Assembly (NCBI GenBank): GCA_900545865.1
Contig: URAN01000005.1
Location: forward strand, 18,508 to 82,507
Length of the DNA stretch: 64,000 nt
Direction of reading: 5' to 3'
Source of the DNA: an uncultured Eubacteriales bacterium
GTDB lineage: Bacteria; Bacillota; Clostridia; Monoglobales; Monoglobaceae
Notes under the pieces: generated by a model
Databases searched by the model: none
What the model was told of the DNA's origin: nothing
What the model saw: the letters and a program-made list of their open reading frames with translations, nothing else
Part shown: in pieces, positions 43,694-52,502 of the stretch
How positions within the stretch are numbered: position 1 is the stretch's first letter
Layout of the letters: the number at the start of each line of letters is the position of its first letter
Position numbers and translations under genes: made by a program

Positions 43694-43765
43694 CGGATAA
43701 TGCCGTGTTTTTTGTGGTTTAATTCGGGTTTGACTCAAAAATTTTTAAAAAGCGAAAATTTCTGG

Positions 43766-43794
43766 TTGACTGACGGTGAAATTTGTGTTATAAT
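43766..43794 (+). promoter_or_regulatory. Promoter of SRP RNA
   Basis: TTGACT (43766-43771) and TATAAT (43789-43794) have a 17-bp spacer, placing the start at about 43801. Confidence 0.9.
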
Positions 43795-43800
43795 ACATAA

Positions 43801-44075
43801 GTCATGTTAAATCGGGGTGTTAGCGGTGCCTTGTAACCCTCAATCCGCTAAAGAGGGGATGAAAACTTGTCTTAGGGTCAGCGGTGTTCGGTCTGCCCCT
43901 GTATAAGTGGTGTTGACGGTTTGGTCTTACGCAATCGGAACCCGTGAACCTCGTCAGGGCGGGAACGCAGCAGCGATAAGCGGTCATTTCGATGTGCCGT
44001 GAGGGTGCCAGACCCGAGCTAACTGTACAGGTAACGCGGGTGTCGCCGATTCGACGGCAAGCACATGACTTTTTT
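43801..44075 (+). ncRNA. ffs: Signal recognition particle RNA, large Gram-positive type
   Basis: About 275 bases begin GTCATGT and end ACATGAC, which pair, followed by six T residues. The conserved domain IV hairpin is present (GTGAACCTCGTCAGGGCGGG, then AACGCAGCAGCGATAAG), as are Alu-domain sequences at the 5' end. The length matches the Bacillus/Clostridia type with an Alu domain. As is common in Firmicutes, it lies directly upstream of dnaX. Confidence 0.95.
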
Positions 44076-44105
44076 AATATAAAAATTTAAACAGGAGGGA
44101 TATAA

Positions 44106-45821
44106 ATGTCATCATACCGAGCCTTATACCGAAAGTGGCGGCCTATGCGATTTTCCGATGTTGTCGGTCAGAAACAGGTTTCCGACACTTTAAAAACCGC
44201 GGTGGCATCAAACAGGATTGCGCACGCATACCTGTTCTGCGGCACAAGAGGAACGGGAAAGACCTCAACGGCAAAGATCTTTTCGCGTGCGGTCAATTGC
44301 GAAAATCCGATTAACGGCGAGCCGTGCAACGAATGCCCCACCTGCAGGGGAATCCTAAACGGAAGTATTCCCGATGTATACGAGATGGACGCGGCGAGCA
44401 ACAGAGGTGTTGACAATATCCGCGAGGTATGTGACGAGGTATTGTACATACCTATCGGCTGTAAAAAGAAGATATATATAATAGACGAGGTTCATATGCT
44501 CACCGAGGAGGCGTTCAACGCCTTGCTCAAAACAATAGAAGAACCTCCGCCCCACGCGATATTTATTCTTGCGACAACCGAACCGCACAGAATACCTCAA
44601 ACGGTTCTTTCGAGATGTCAAAGGTTCGATTTCAGACGAATCGGCGTTGACGATATTGCGTCAAGGCTGACGCAGATCACCGATGCCGAGGGAATAGACA
44701 TAACCACCGACGGGGTTGAGCTTGTCGCCGAACTCGGTGACGGGTCGATGCGTGACGCGATAAGCCTTTTGGACAGATGTTCCGCCTTCGGCTCGGAAAA
44801 ACTGACGGCAGCGCGCGTTGCGGATATTGTCGGAATGGTGAACTCGGACAGGATATTCGAGATAGCCGAAAACATTTCTCAAAATAATACTGCGGCGGCG
44901 CTGACCGAGGCAACGGAACTTTTGCGTGCCGGTGTTGATGCTCAAAACCTCATTGAGAGTATGAGCGATCATTACCGAGCCTTGCTTTTGTGCAAGGCAA
45001 CGGATAAGCCGTCGGCTCTGCTTGAAAAGACAGAGAGCGCGGCGGCAAGATACGCCGAACAGGCAAAGGAATACCCGACCGAGCGCATTTTGTTTTCGAT
45101 AAAAACCCTCGGCGAATACCTTGCACAGGCAAAATGGCTGGCGAATCCCAAAATTGCGGTTGAAACGGCGGTTGTAAGACTTTGTGCGCCCGTGTATTCG
45201 ACCGATGTTGACGCTCTGCTTGCGAGAATAGAAAAGCTTGAGACGGCGGTCGCGAATCTTTCACAGGGGAATATGCCGATAAACACAGAGCGTAAAACCG
45301 CGCCGAGCGTAACTCGTTCCGAACCCGAAAATCGGGTTGATAGTGCGCCGAGCGTTCAAAATACCGAAAACGGCGGAGCGGTTTTGCCGCCGTGGGATAC
45401 TGACGCAAAGACGGTTAAAGCCGATGCGCCCGAGCCGACAAATGCGGCACAGCCGATACAGGAACAGCCCGAGGTCAAGACGGCGAACGTTACGGAATGG
45501 AACGATTGGGTCGAGGCGTTGAATGCGATTAAGGAAGAAAGCAAGCTGCTTTATGCGTTTTTGTACAAAGCGGATGTTCGCCTGAACGGGTCAACGGTTG
45601 AGATAGATGTCGAGGGCGAGGTGGCGTATAACAAGATTGCAACCCCAAAGGGGATCGAATATCTGTCGAATCTGTTTACGCGTGTCAGCGGAACGCCGCT
45701 TACCGCGAACGTATCAATAAAAGGCAGACGTGACGGAGCGGAAGAAAAATCGACTGAACCGTCGATTCACGACATCGCCAAAAAGAAAGCGATTTTCGGC
45801 GATAAAATAGAGATAGAATAA
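44106..45821 (+). CDS. dnaX: DNA polymerase III subunit gamma/tau
   Basis: This 571-residue protein starts at ATG 44106 after AGGAGGG. It has the clamp-loader ATPase motifs: FSDVVGQKQV, Walker A CGTRGTGKTS (about 45), a zinc module with C-x8-C-x2-C-x2-C (CENPINGEPCNECPTC), Walker B IIDEVHML, and sensor 1 FILATTEPHRIP. An acidic, Pro/Ala-rich linker (about 385-465) leads to a tau-like C-terminal domain. It assembles the replication clamp loader. Confidence 0.96.
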   Translation: MSSYRALYRKWRPMRFSDVVGQKQVSDTLKTAVASNRIAHAYLFCGTRGTGKTSTAKIFSRAVNCENPINGEPCNECPTCRGILNGSIPDVYEMDAASNRGVDNIREVCDEVLYIPIGCKKKIYIIDEVHMLTEEAFNALLKTIEEPPPHAIFILATTEPHRIPQTVLSRCQRFDFRRIGVDDIASRLTQITDAEGIDITTDGVELVAELGDGSMRDAISLLDRCSAFGSEKLTAARVADIVGMVNSDRIFEIAENISQNNTAAALTEATELLRAGVDAQNLIESMSDHYRALLLCKATDKPSALLEKTESAAARYAEQAKEYPTERILFSIKTLGEYLAQAKWLANPKIAVETAVVRLCAPVYSTDVDALLARIEKLETAVANLSQGNMPINTERKTAPSVTRSEPENRVDSAPSVQNTENGGAVLPPWDTDAKTVKADAPEPTNAAQPIQEQPEVKTANVTEWNDWVEALNAIKEESKLLYAFLYKADVRLNGSTVEIDVEGEVAYNKIATPKGIEYLSNLFTRVSGTPLTANVSIKGRRDGAEEKSTEPSIHDIAKKKAIFGDKIEIE

Positions 45822-45891
45822 AACAACGGCGGCGGATATTTTGTGTCTTGCGCCGTGCGGATATAAAAGTTAAATGAAAGGATATGATAAA

Positions 45892-46236
45892 ATGGCAAGA
45901 GGCGGTTTTCCCGGCGGAATGGGCGGGATGAATATGAACCAAATGATGAAACAGGCAAAAAAGATGCAGGAACAAATGGCGAAAATGCAAGAGGAAATGG
46001 AGACAAAAACCTATGAGGCAACCTCGGGCGGCGGTGCGGTCAAGGTTGTTATTGACGGCAAGCGTGAGCTTAAAGAGATTGTAATATCGCCCGAGGTTGT
46101 TGACCCCGATGATGTCGAAATGCTCCAGGATTTAATCATTGCGGCGGTAAACGAGGGGATGCGCAAGGCGGAGGAAGAAAACGCGAGCAATATAAGTTCG
46201 ATTACCGGCGGACTTAATATCCCGGGTCTGTTCTAA
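45892..46236 (+). CDS. ybaB: YbaB/EbfC nucleoid-associated protein
   Basis: I take ATG 45892, 10 bases after AAAGGA; an earlier in-frame ATG at 45874 gives 6 more residues. The 114-residue protein has a Gly/Met-rich N-terminus, a long helix (NQMMKQAKKMQEQMAKMQEE) and the strand VKVVIDGKRELKEI typical of YbaB. It binds DNA as a dimer. It follows dnaX as usual, but recR, which normally comes next, is absent; a terminator follows instead. Confidence 0.93.
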   Translation: MARGGFPGGMGGMNMNQMMKQAKKMQEQMAKMQEEMETKTYEATSGGGAVKVVIDGKRELKEIVISPEVVDPDDVEMLQDLIIAAVNEGMRKAEEENASNISSITGGLNIPGLF

Positions 46237-46257
46237 AAAAAGCAATGTTTGGTATAT

Positions 46258-46286
46258 AAAGGGCGGCATCTTGCCGCCCTTTTGCC
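46258..46286 (+). terminator. Terminator of dnaX-ybaB
   Basis: AAAGGGCGGC pairs with GCCGCCCTTT around ATCTT and is followed by TTT. Confidence 0.88.
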
Positions 46287-46347
46287 GAATCCGACCGAAA
46301 ACACAAAATAAAATTTGTTTTTTGTAAAATTTTGTTTGTTTTGTGTA

Positions 46348-46376
46348 TTGAAAAAATTCGGTCAGATTGATATACT
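46348..46376 (+). promoter_or_regulatory. Promoter of riboswitch transcript
   Basis: TTGAAA (46348-46353) and TATACT (46371-46376) have a 17-bp spacer, about 30 bases before the cobalamin riboswitch. Confidence 0.75.
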
Positions 46377-46411
46377 AAGCATAGTCAGATAAAATTGAAT
46401 ATTCATACAAA

Positions 46412-46605
46412 GTGTTGGCGCGTCCGATTGGGGCGTGTCGGTGAAAAGGGAATTGAGTGTGAATCTTAAACGGTTACAGCCGCCGTATGTATCAAAGGTT
46501 TTATGTCAATCGGCGAAAGCCGGTCATTGGGAAACCGAGAAGGCGTGACATAAAAACGCTCACCGTTTTTGTTCGGTGTATATGATGCGAGTCGGAAGAC
46601 CTGCT
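46412..46605 (+). promoter_or_regulatory. Cobalamin (B12) riboswitch
   Basis: In order the region shows GTGTTGGCG, GGTGAAAAGGGAAT, TGTGAATC, the B12-box-like ACAGCCGCCGTATGTAT, then TCATTGGGAAACCGAGAAGG with CG, a variable stem CACCG/CGGTG, and the closing GATGCGAGTCGGAAGACCTG. These are the conserved blocks of the AdoCbl riboswitch in the right order and spacing. A terminator lies 110 bases downstream, so B12 would stop transcription into the surface-protein gene at 47058. Confidence 0.9.
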
Positions 46606-46714
46606 TTGATGTTGTTTCGTAAAGTGCGTCTGAGCACAGAAGCGACATTCGCGATATTCGGCGGCAGAAACCTTTTTCGTCGGCTTTGTTTGTGCGCGAT
46701 ATGACGGTACAGGA

Positions 46715-46755
46715 AAACTGCTGTGGTAATTCTTTTGAGTTATCACAGTTTTTTG
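46715..46755 (+). terminator. Terminator downstream of cobalamin riboswitch
   Basis: CTGTGGTAA pairs with TTATCACAG around a short loop and is followed by TTTTTTG. It is the likely expression platform of the riboswitch. A further TTTTTTGATTT/AAATCAAAAAA palindrome follows at 46749-46777. Confidence 0.75.
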
Positions 46756-46887
46756 ATTTTGATGATAAATCAAAAAACACGGTCGCCCGACCACACGAAT
46801 ATATGGCATAAAATTATGTGAATAACCGCACAAAAATATAAAATATTTTGAATTAAACGCGTAATGTGATTAACATCTCACGGGATG

Positions 46888-46992
46888 TCGGGGACGCCAT
46901 CCCCTACAACCAAACGTTACGTATACCACATCCGTAGGGGACGGCGTCCTCGACGTCCCAAACACACGAACATATGGCATAAAATCACTTTG
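46888..46992. repeat. Facing GTAGGGG repeat modules
   Basis: A reverse module (GTCGGGGACGCCATCCCCTAC at 46888) and a forward one (CCGTAGGGGACGGCGTCC at 46935) flank a short linker. They are followed by ACGAACATATGGCATAAAAT, a string also found at 46793 in variant form. They sit between the riboswitch terminator and the surface-protein gene. Confidence 0.75.
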
Positions 46993-47057
46993 ATTTGCGG
47001 ATTAACATTGAAAATAATTAATATTTATATAAAACATAAGAGAGGAAAGACAAACTT

Positions 47058-50000
47058 ATGAACACAAACACATTAAACAAAAGACTTTGGCGTATTTTAT
47101 CGGCAATGCTTGTACTTGCGATGATTTTAACATCTGTGTCAATCCCCGTCTTTGCTGAGGATAAGACGGATGTTTCAAACTTGCCCGAGTTTGAGGTCGG
47201 CTTGATTGATACAGCAAACGAATTTAAAATCAGCAGTGCGGATACGCTAAAGGCGTTGGCATCGGCGGTTAATGCCGGTGACGGAAACGGCACATACTCT
47301 ATGAGCGGAAAAACGTTCTATCTGGCAAATGACATAGATCTAAACGGTGATTTATTTACACCGATTGCTGATTTAAGTTCTGTCGCCGATGGCTTTGGCG
47401 GAACCTTTGACGGAAATTATTATACTGTAAAGGGAATGTATGTCAGCGGAGTAACCAATTATAAAGGATTATTCGGTATATTAAACGGAGGAGTTGTTAA
47501 AAATCTTTCGGTCGAAGGAACGGTGACCTCAACAAATAACAATGTCGGCGGTATTGTCGGTAAGATTTTCAGCGGTACGGTTGAAAATTGCAGCTTTGAC
47601 GGAATGGTTGAATCAACAAAGTCCGGTGCATATGTCGGAGGTATAGCAGGCTATTGCGGAAACACAACTTCACAAAAGGGAACGATTAAAAATTGCGTTA
47701 ATAAAGCTAATATAAAAGCGGTGACAAAAGGAACTGTCGGCGGTATTACGGGCTATGCCAAGTTTTCCGAAATCAAAAGCTGTTATAACAGCGGCAATAT
47801 AACCGGTGCATCGAGATGCGGAGGAATTGTCGGACAGGCGATGAACGGCACGACGATAACAAGCTCTTATAGCATAGGCAAGCTTGACGGAAGCGGCACG
47901 GCTGCCGATATCTGCGACTTTTTCGGAGGAGCCGAAATATCGAATTGTTATTATTCCCAAAAATCGATTAAAGGCACAGGCACAGGAACTGTCAATGATA
48001 ATTGCGGCGAAATACCTGACGAGAATTTTGCATCAATTCTCGGTTCGGAATTTGTCGAGGATACGGAAAATATTAACGGCGGTTATCCTATACTCAAATG
48101 GCAATCGGGCGGTTCAACACCCGAAACACCCAAAAACCCGAGCATTTCGATAAGCGGCGGACGTACACTTAAAATGACGAACAGCGGCGCACAGCCAACG
48201 ACCACGCTTACGGTTGTCTATACCGATATGGATACAACCCCAACGGTTGAGTGGTCGGTCGAGAACGGAAAAGAGAATATGATAACTCTTGACGTACCCG
48301 AAAACTCGGACACATCGGATAATATCAGAATCGTTAAACCGATTTCGGCGGGCAAGATTAAAGTTACGGCAAAGGTTGTATATGACAATAACGAATATAC
48401 TGCCGATGCGGATATTGTAATCTATCCGTATGTTACAACGGTTGATATAGACGGACACATAAATGTCGGTGAAACGGTCAGAGCAACAGTAAACGTTTTG
48501 GGCGGAGATGAATACGACTATGATAACTATCCCGAACTTGTTTATCAATGGAAGTATCTGACGGAGGAAGATTATTCGGCAGGCAACACAGGTTCCGGCA
48601 GCTATAAAAACATTTCGGGTGCAATAAACAGAGAATTTACAATTCCGGAGGATATGGCAGGCGACTATCTTTCTGTTGATGTTACAATCGGCGGCGAAAC
48701 CAAATCGCCGAATACCGTATTTAACAAGAAGATAGGTTCATCGGCAAAGAAGATTACCGAACAGGATGCGGCGGCGCTCGATGATTTGATTGACATATCG
48801 GATATAAAAGCCGCAAAGACGATTGAACTTCCCAAAACAGGCGAAAACGGTTCAACAATCGAGTGGTCAAGTGATAAAACTGCTGTAATAAATGCGGAAA
48901 CGGGTGCGGTAATATTGCCGAACAGCGGTATTGCAAAGGTGCGTCTTACCGCAATGGTTAAATATTTAAACGAATCTACGGTAAAATGGTTTGATTTTAA
49001 TGTATATTCACAGGCACAGATTGACGCCGACAAGGCAAATAAGCTTTTGCCTGTGACAAAAACGCTTGAAGCATTGGGCGATTTTTATAAGATGTATCCC
49101 GAATACGGTACGGATACAAATGCAGTCAATATGTTCAAAGCGGATTTTGATGCAAAAGCAAAAGAAATCGAGCAGAATACGGAAGGTGCGGCAATTTCCG
49201 TCAAGTCCGTTGAAACGATTGCGGGCGGAGAAAATTCGAAGGTTGCAAATGACGGAACGATAACATATTATTATGTTGACCCGAATACTTCGCCGTCTGA
49301 ACATTGCGGAAGTCATAACGTTACTTTTGAAATAGAGTTTGGCGGCGAAAAAACAGAATATACCGCTCCCGTTATCGTTTATTGGGATGTCGACAAAGTG
49401 AAAAAAGCAATGAACGACGAGATTATGTCAAAGGTTGCTTTCGAAAAGGATGAAAGCGGAAAAACTGTAACAGAAAGTGATTTGTCGTTGCCACGGTCGA
49501 TTGACGGGAAAAAATGGGCTTTGATTTCATGGGTTAGCTCGGATAACAAATATATATCTGTGAGCAATAAAAATCAGCAGACCCCCGATACTTTATTTGA
49601 CCCGTATGTGGGTGTTGTAAAACGGGGAGCAAAAGATACCGATGTTACACTCACAGCAACCTGTACATTTGGTTTTACCAACGACAATAACGGCGGCGGA
49701 GAGAAGCCTATCACGCTTGACTATGTCTATCCTGTAACAGTCAAGGCGATTGATGCGGTAGAGGCAGCTAAAATCCAAAAAGACCTTGAAGATAAGCTGA
49801 ATACGGGCTTTGGAAAGGTGGGTCTTACCGATGCGGTGACCGGCAAGGCTTTGGCAGCGGACGAGAACGGAAAAACAGAGGTCTTAAATGATATACAATT
49901 CCCGACAACAAGGGATTTCGGTATAGACGGAAAAGAAACCCCGGTCATTATAACAACCGATAATCCGAACGTTGTTATAACCCCCGATGTCAACAATGCG

Positions 50001-51638
50001 GCAAGGGTAGAAATTATACGTCCGTCCGTAGGCAAAGAATCGGCAGAGGCTACGGTTACCTTGGCAATAACCCAAAAGGATACCAATATTTCGGCTTCGA
50101 AGACATTTAACCTTAGCGTTCCGGCTCTCACGCAAAACGAAATCGATGCGGAAAAGGCGTTGATGACAAAGGTAAAAGCGTCATATTTTGACGGCATAAA
50201 GGGTTCAAATGCATCTGCGGACGATATAGACTCAAATTTGTATCCGTTTACCGAGGTGTATGAAAAAGACGATGAGCTTGTATGGGTTCGCGATAATAAA
50301 AATATGGTCGGTCATGGCATAGTCCCGACTGCATTGGACGGATGGTATGAGTTGCAGGCATGGAGGCTGTTCCGTTCGAGCAATCCTGCGGCGATCACAC
50401 ACGAAAATCTGCTTGTTACCAAACAGAAAAACGCAAAAGCCGTTACTGTTAATTCGGCATTGTCGAGCGAAACACTCGGAAAGTACGGCAGACTCTATAT
50501 GAGCGATACCGAAAAGTATGCGGAGTATAAAGAGCTTGCGGACTTATACTATCAACCTGTTTCGGTTGACCTGACCGTTCGCGGCACATCAACCCAAAAA
50601 GGAGTTAAGCCTCTCGCCGTAACCGAAAAGATAAACGTATCGTTCACGCTTATGGACAACAAAAAGACGCTTATTGACACGGTTAAATACGAAAAACTTA
50701 ACGAAACAACAACTGCATTCGATGTATTTAAGAAAGCAATGCAAGAGAGCGGGTACAAATACGAATTAAAATACGGAACATATGTACCCTCGATAACAAT
50801 GCCTGACGGAACAAAACTCGGTGAACTTGACAGGGGTAAAAATTCGGGTTGGATGTATAAGGTCAACGGAAAGATTCCCGATGTTTCGATGGGCGCGTAT
50901 GGCTTGAAAGACGGTGACAGCATCGTTGTGTTCTATACTGATGACTATACCAAAGAGGACGGAATGAAGGACTATGGCGGCGGTTCATCATCGAGTGCCA
51001 CCGGTGTTAAAAAGGACAACAACAAGAACAACAAGAACAAAACCGATGATACAATAACAGACAACAACAATCAAACGATTTCGTCGGGAACATTCACTGA
51101 CGTAAAGGTTGATGATTGGTTCTATGACGCGGTTAAATTCGTTTATGAAAACAAGATAATGAAGGGCGTTTCTGATAACGAGTTCGCACCAAACGAAAAC
51201 CTCAGCCGTGCGATGATTGTCACCATATTATATCGTATGGAGAACGAGCCGAGCGCGTCATTTAACAAGTTCGGTGACGTAAACGCTGATGAGTGGTACG
51301 GCGCAGCGGTTGCATGGGCGAGTGAAAACGGAATCGTCAACGGCGTCTCCGAAGATGAATTCGCGCCCAACGATAACTTAACGCGTGAACAGATGGCGGC
51401 GATAATCTATCGTTATATTACGTTCAAAGGCGGCGATACAAGCGTGGGCGATAACACGAATATTCTCTCTTATACCGATGCCGAAAGCGTTTCGGAATAT
51501 GCGGTTGAGGCAATATGCTATGCGGTAGGAAGCGGTCTGATGAAAGGTGATTCGGAAACAACTCTGAATCCGAGCGGCACCGCGACAAGAGCCGAAACGG
51601 CAACAATTATTATGCGCTTGTTCGGCATAATGGAATAA
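47058..51638 (+). CDS. Giant S-layer-homology surface protein with GLUG, Ig-like and DUF4430 domains
   Basis: This 1526-residue protein follows AGAGGAAAG. It has a signal peptide (cut after VFA, about residue 33); GLUG-type repeats at about 130-290 (KGLFGILNGGVVKNLSVEG, VGGIVGKI, VGGIAGYC); several atrophied bacterial Ig-like modules at about 360-1150 (STIEWSSDKTAVIN); a DUF4430 transcobalamin-like domain at about 1200-1295 (TTAFDVFKKAMQESG, NSGWMYKVNG, VFYTDD); an Asn/Lys-rich linker; and three SLH repeats (from FTDVKVDDWFYDAVKF, about 1347) that anchor it to wall polysaccharide. DUF4430 is related to the cobalamin-binding C-terminal domain of transcobalamin and intrinsic factor. The B12 riboswitch upstream suggests that the protein captures cobalamin at the cell surface (inference). 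Confidence 0.88.
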   Translation: MNTNTLNKRLWRILSAMLVLAMILTSVSIPVFAEDKTDVSNLPEFEVGLIDTANEFKISSADTLKALASAVNAGDGNGTYSMSGKTFYLANDIDLNGDLFTPIADLSSVADGFGGTFDGNYYTVKGMYVSGVTNYKGLFGILNGGVVKNLSVEGTVTSTNNNVGGIVGKIFSGTVENCSFDGMVESTKSGAYVGGIAGYCGNTTSQKGTIKNCVNKANIKAVTKGTVGGITGYAKFSEIKSCYNSGNITGASRCGGIVGQAMNGTTITSSYSIGKLDGSGTAADICDFFGGAEISNCYYSQKSIKGTGTGTVNDNCGEIPDENFASILGSEFVEDTENINGGYPILKWQSGGSTPETPKNPSISISGGRTLKMTNSGAQPTTTLTVVYTDMDTTPTVEWSVENGKENMITLDVPENSDTSDNIRIVKPISAGKIKVTAKVVYDNNEYTADADIVIYPYVTTVDIDGHINVGETVRATVNVLGGDEYDYDNYPELVYQWKYLTEEDYSAGNTGSGSYKNISGAINREFTIPEDMAGDYLSVDVTIGGETKSPNTVFNKKIGSSAKKITEQDAAALDDLIDISDIKAAKTIELPKTGENGSTIEWSSDKTAVINAETGAVILPNSGIAKVRLTAMVKYLNESTVKWFDFNVYSQAQIDADKANKLLPVTKTLEALGDFYKMYPEYGTDTNAVNMFKADFDAKAKEIEQNTEGAAISVKSVETIAGGENSKVANDGTITYYYVDPNTSPSEHCGSHNVTFEIEFGGEKTEYTAPVIVYWDVDKVKKAMNDEIMSKVAFEKDESGKTVTESDLSLPRSIDGKKWALISWVSSDNKYISVSNKNQQTPDTLFDPYVGVVKRGAKDTDVTLTATCTFGFTNDNNGGGEKPITLDYVYPVTVKAIDAVEAAKIQKDLEDKLNTGFGKVGLTDAVTGKALAADENGKTEVLNDIQFPTTRDFGIDGKETPVIITTDNPNVVITPDVNNAARVEIIRPSVGKESAEATVTLAITQKDTNISASKTFNLSVPALTQNEIDAEKALMTKVKASYFDGIKGSNASADDIDSNLYPFTEVYEKDDELVWVRDNKNMVGHGIVPTALDGWYELQAWRLFRSSNPAAITHENLLVTKQKNAKAVTVNSALSSETLGKYGRLYMSDTEKYAEYKELADLYYQPVSVDLTVRGTSTQKGVKPLAVTEKINVSFTLMDNKKTLIDTVKYEKLNETTTAFDVFKKAMQESGYKYELKYGTYVPSITMPDGTKLGELDRGKNSGWMYKVNGKIPDVSMGAYGLKDGDSIVVFYTDDYTKEDGMKDYGGGSSSSATGVKKDNNKNNKNKTDDTITDNNNQTISSGTFTDVKVDDWFYDAVKFVYENKIMKGVSDNEFAPNENLSRAMIVTILYRMENEPSASFNKFGDVNADEWYGAAVAWASENGIVNGVSEDEFAPNDNLTREQMAAIIYRYITFKGGDTSVGDNTNILSYTDAESVSEYAVEAICYAVGSGLMKGDSETTLNPSGTATRAETATIIMRLFGIME

Positions 51639-51684
51639 AACGGCGGATTTTTTCAAAAAATTAAAAAATATTTTGAAAAAGCTG

Positions 51685-51713
51685 TTGACAAAGCAATCGC
51701 GTTGTGGTAGAAT
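51685..51713 (+). promoter_or_regulatory. Promoter of rplU-rpmA
   Basis: TTGACA (51685-51690) and TAGAAT (51708-51713) have a 17-bp spacer. Confidence 0.88.
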
Positions 51714-51720
51714 ATATCAG

Positions 51721-51790
51721 TAACCGCGCAGAAAGGGTTATTTTTTAAGGTGCATACGCGCCACCCGAATGGCGAGTCTTGGGTAATAGG
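51721..51790 (+). promoter_or_regulatory. Probable ribosomal protein L21 leader
   Basis: The 5' untranslated region contains AACC...GGTT and GCGCCACCCGAATGGCGAGT ending just before the ribosome-binding site. It matches the place and general shape of the L21 leader RNA that precedes rplU in Firmicutes. I did not fold it in full. Confidence 0.6.
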
Positions 51791-51802
51791 AGGTATTACG
51801 AA

Positions 51803-52111
51803 ATGTACGCAATAATCGAAACGGGCGGTAAGCAGTATAAGGTTGAGCAGGGCGATGTTGTTTTCGTTGAAAAGCTCGGCGTTGAAGAGGGCGAAACCGT
51901 TACATTTGACAAGGTTTTGGTTGTCGGCGGTGACGATGTAAAAGTCGGCGCACCCTATGTTGACGGCGCAAGCGTTGAGGCTTCTGTTGTTAAGAACGGT
52001 AAGGATAAAAAGATTATCGTTTATAAGTATAAATCCAAAAAGGGTTATCACAAAAAACAGGGTCACAGACAGCCTTACACAAAAGTTGAAATCAAGGCTA
52101 TCAATGCGTAA
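51803..52111 (+). CDS. rplU: 50S ribosomal protein L21
   Basis: This 102-residue protein starts at ATG 51803 after [28 protein letters not shown], the central FDKVLVVGG and the C-terminal [20 protein letters not shown] are standard for L21. The prp protease gene that usually separates rplU from rpmA in Firmicutes is missing; rpmA follows after 49 bases. Confidence 0.97.
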   Translation: MYAIIETGGKQYKVEQGDVVFVEKLGVEEGETVTFDKVLVVGGDDVKVGAPYVDGASVEASVVKNGKDKKIIVYKYKSKKGYHKKQGHRQPYTKVEIKAINA

Positions 52112-52160
52112 GCATTGTTTCGCCGAATCTTTTAATTGATTATAAAGGAGTGAAATTAAC

Positions 52161-52421
52161 ATGGCTCATAAGAAAGGTATGGGAAGTACCAAAAACGGCA
52201 GAGATTCCGAGTCCAAACGCCTTGGTGTTAAAAAGGGCGACGGTCAGCACGTTTTGGCAGGTAACATAATCGTTCGTCAGAGAGGCACGAAAATTCATCC
52301 GGGAACCAATGTCGGCAAGGGCAGTGACGATACACTGTTTGCTTTGGTAAACGGAAAGGTTAAGTTTGAGCGTCTTGGAAAGACACGTAAACAGGTTTCT
52401 GTTTATGATATAGCTCAATAA
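52161..52421 (+). CDS. rpmA: 50S ribosomal protein L27
   Basis: This 86-residue protein starts directly with [20 protein letters not shown] after AAAGGAG. Most Firmicutes L27 proteins carry an N-terminal extension of about nine residues that Prp removes. Here the mature AxKK-type N-terminus is encoded outright, consistent with the absence of prp between rplU and this gene. The rest, [20 protein letters not shown] and [11 protein letters not shown], is canonical. L27 reaches into the peptidyl-transferase centre. Confidence 0.97.
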   Translation: MAHKKGMGSTKNGRDSESKRLGVKKGDGQHVLAGNIIVRQRGTKIHPGTNVGKGSDDTLFALVNGKVKFERLGKTRKQVSVYDIAQ

Positions 52422-52434
52422 TCATTGAATATTA

Positions 52435-52465
52435 CGGGCGGACAGCTTTTGTCCGCCCGTTTTTT
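52435..52465 (+). terminator. Terminator of rplU-rpmA
   Basis: CGGGCGGAC pairs perfectly with GTCCGCCCG and is followed by six T residues. Confidence 0.95.
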
Positions 52466-52502
52466 CGGTTTTTATTATAAAAAGAAAGGAAAGTGAAATC
52501 CT

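Noticed and set aside
46466..46780. Minus-strand frames over the riboswitch region
   Set aside because: They overlap the cobalamin riboswitch and its terminator and look like chance frames.
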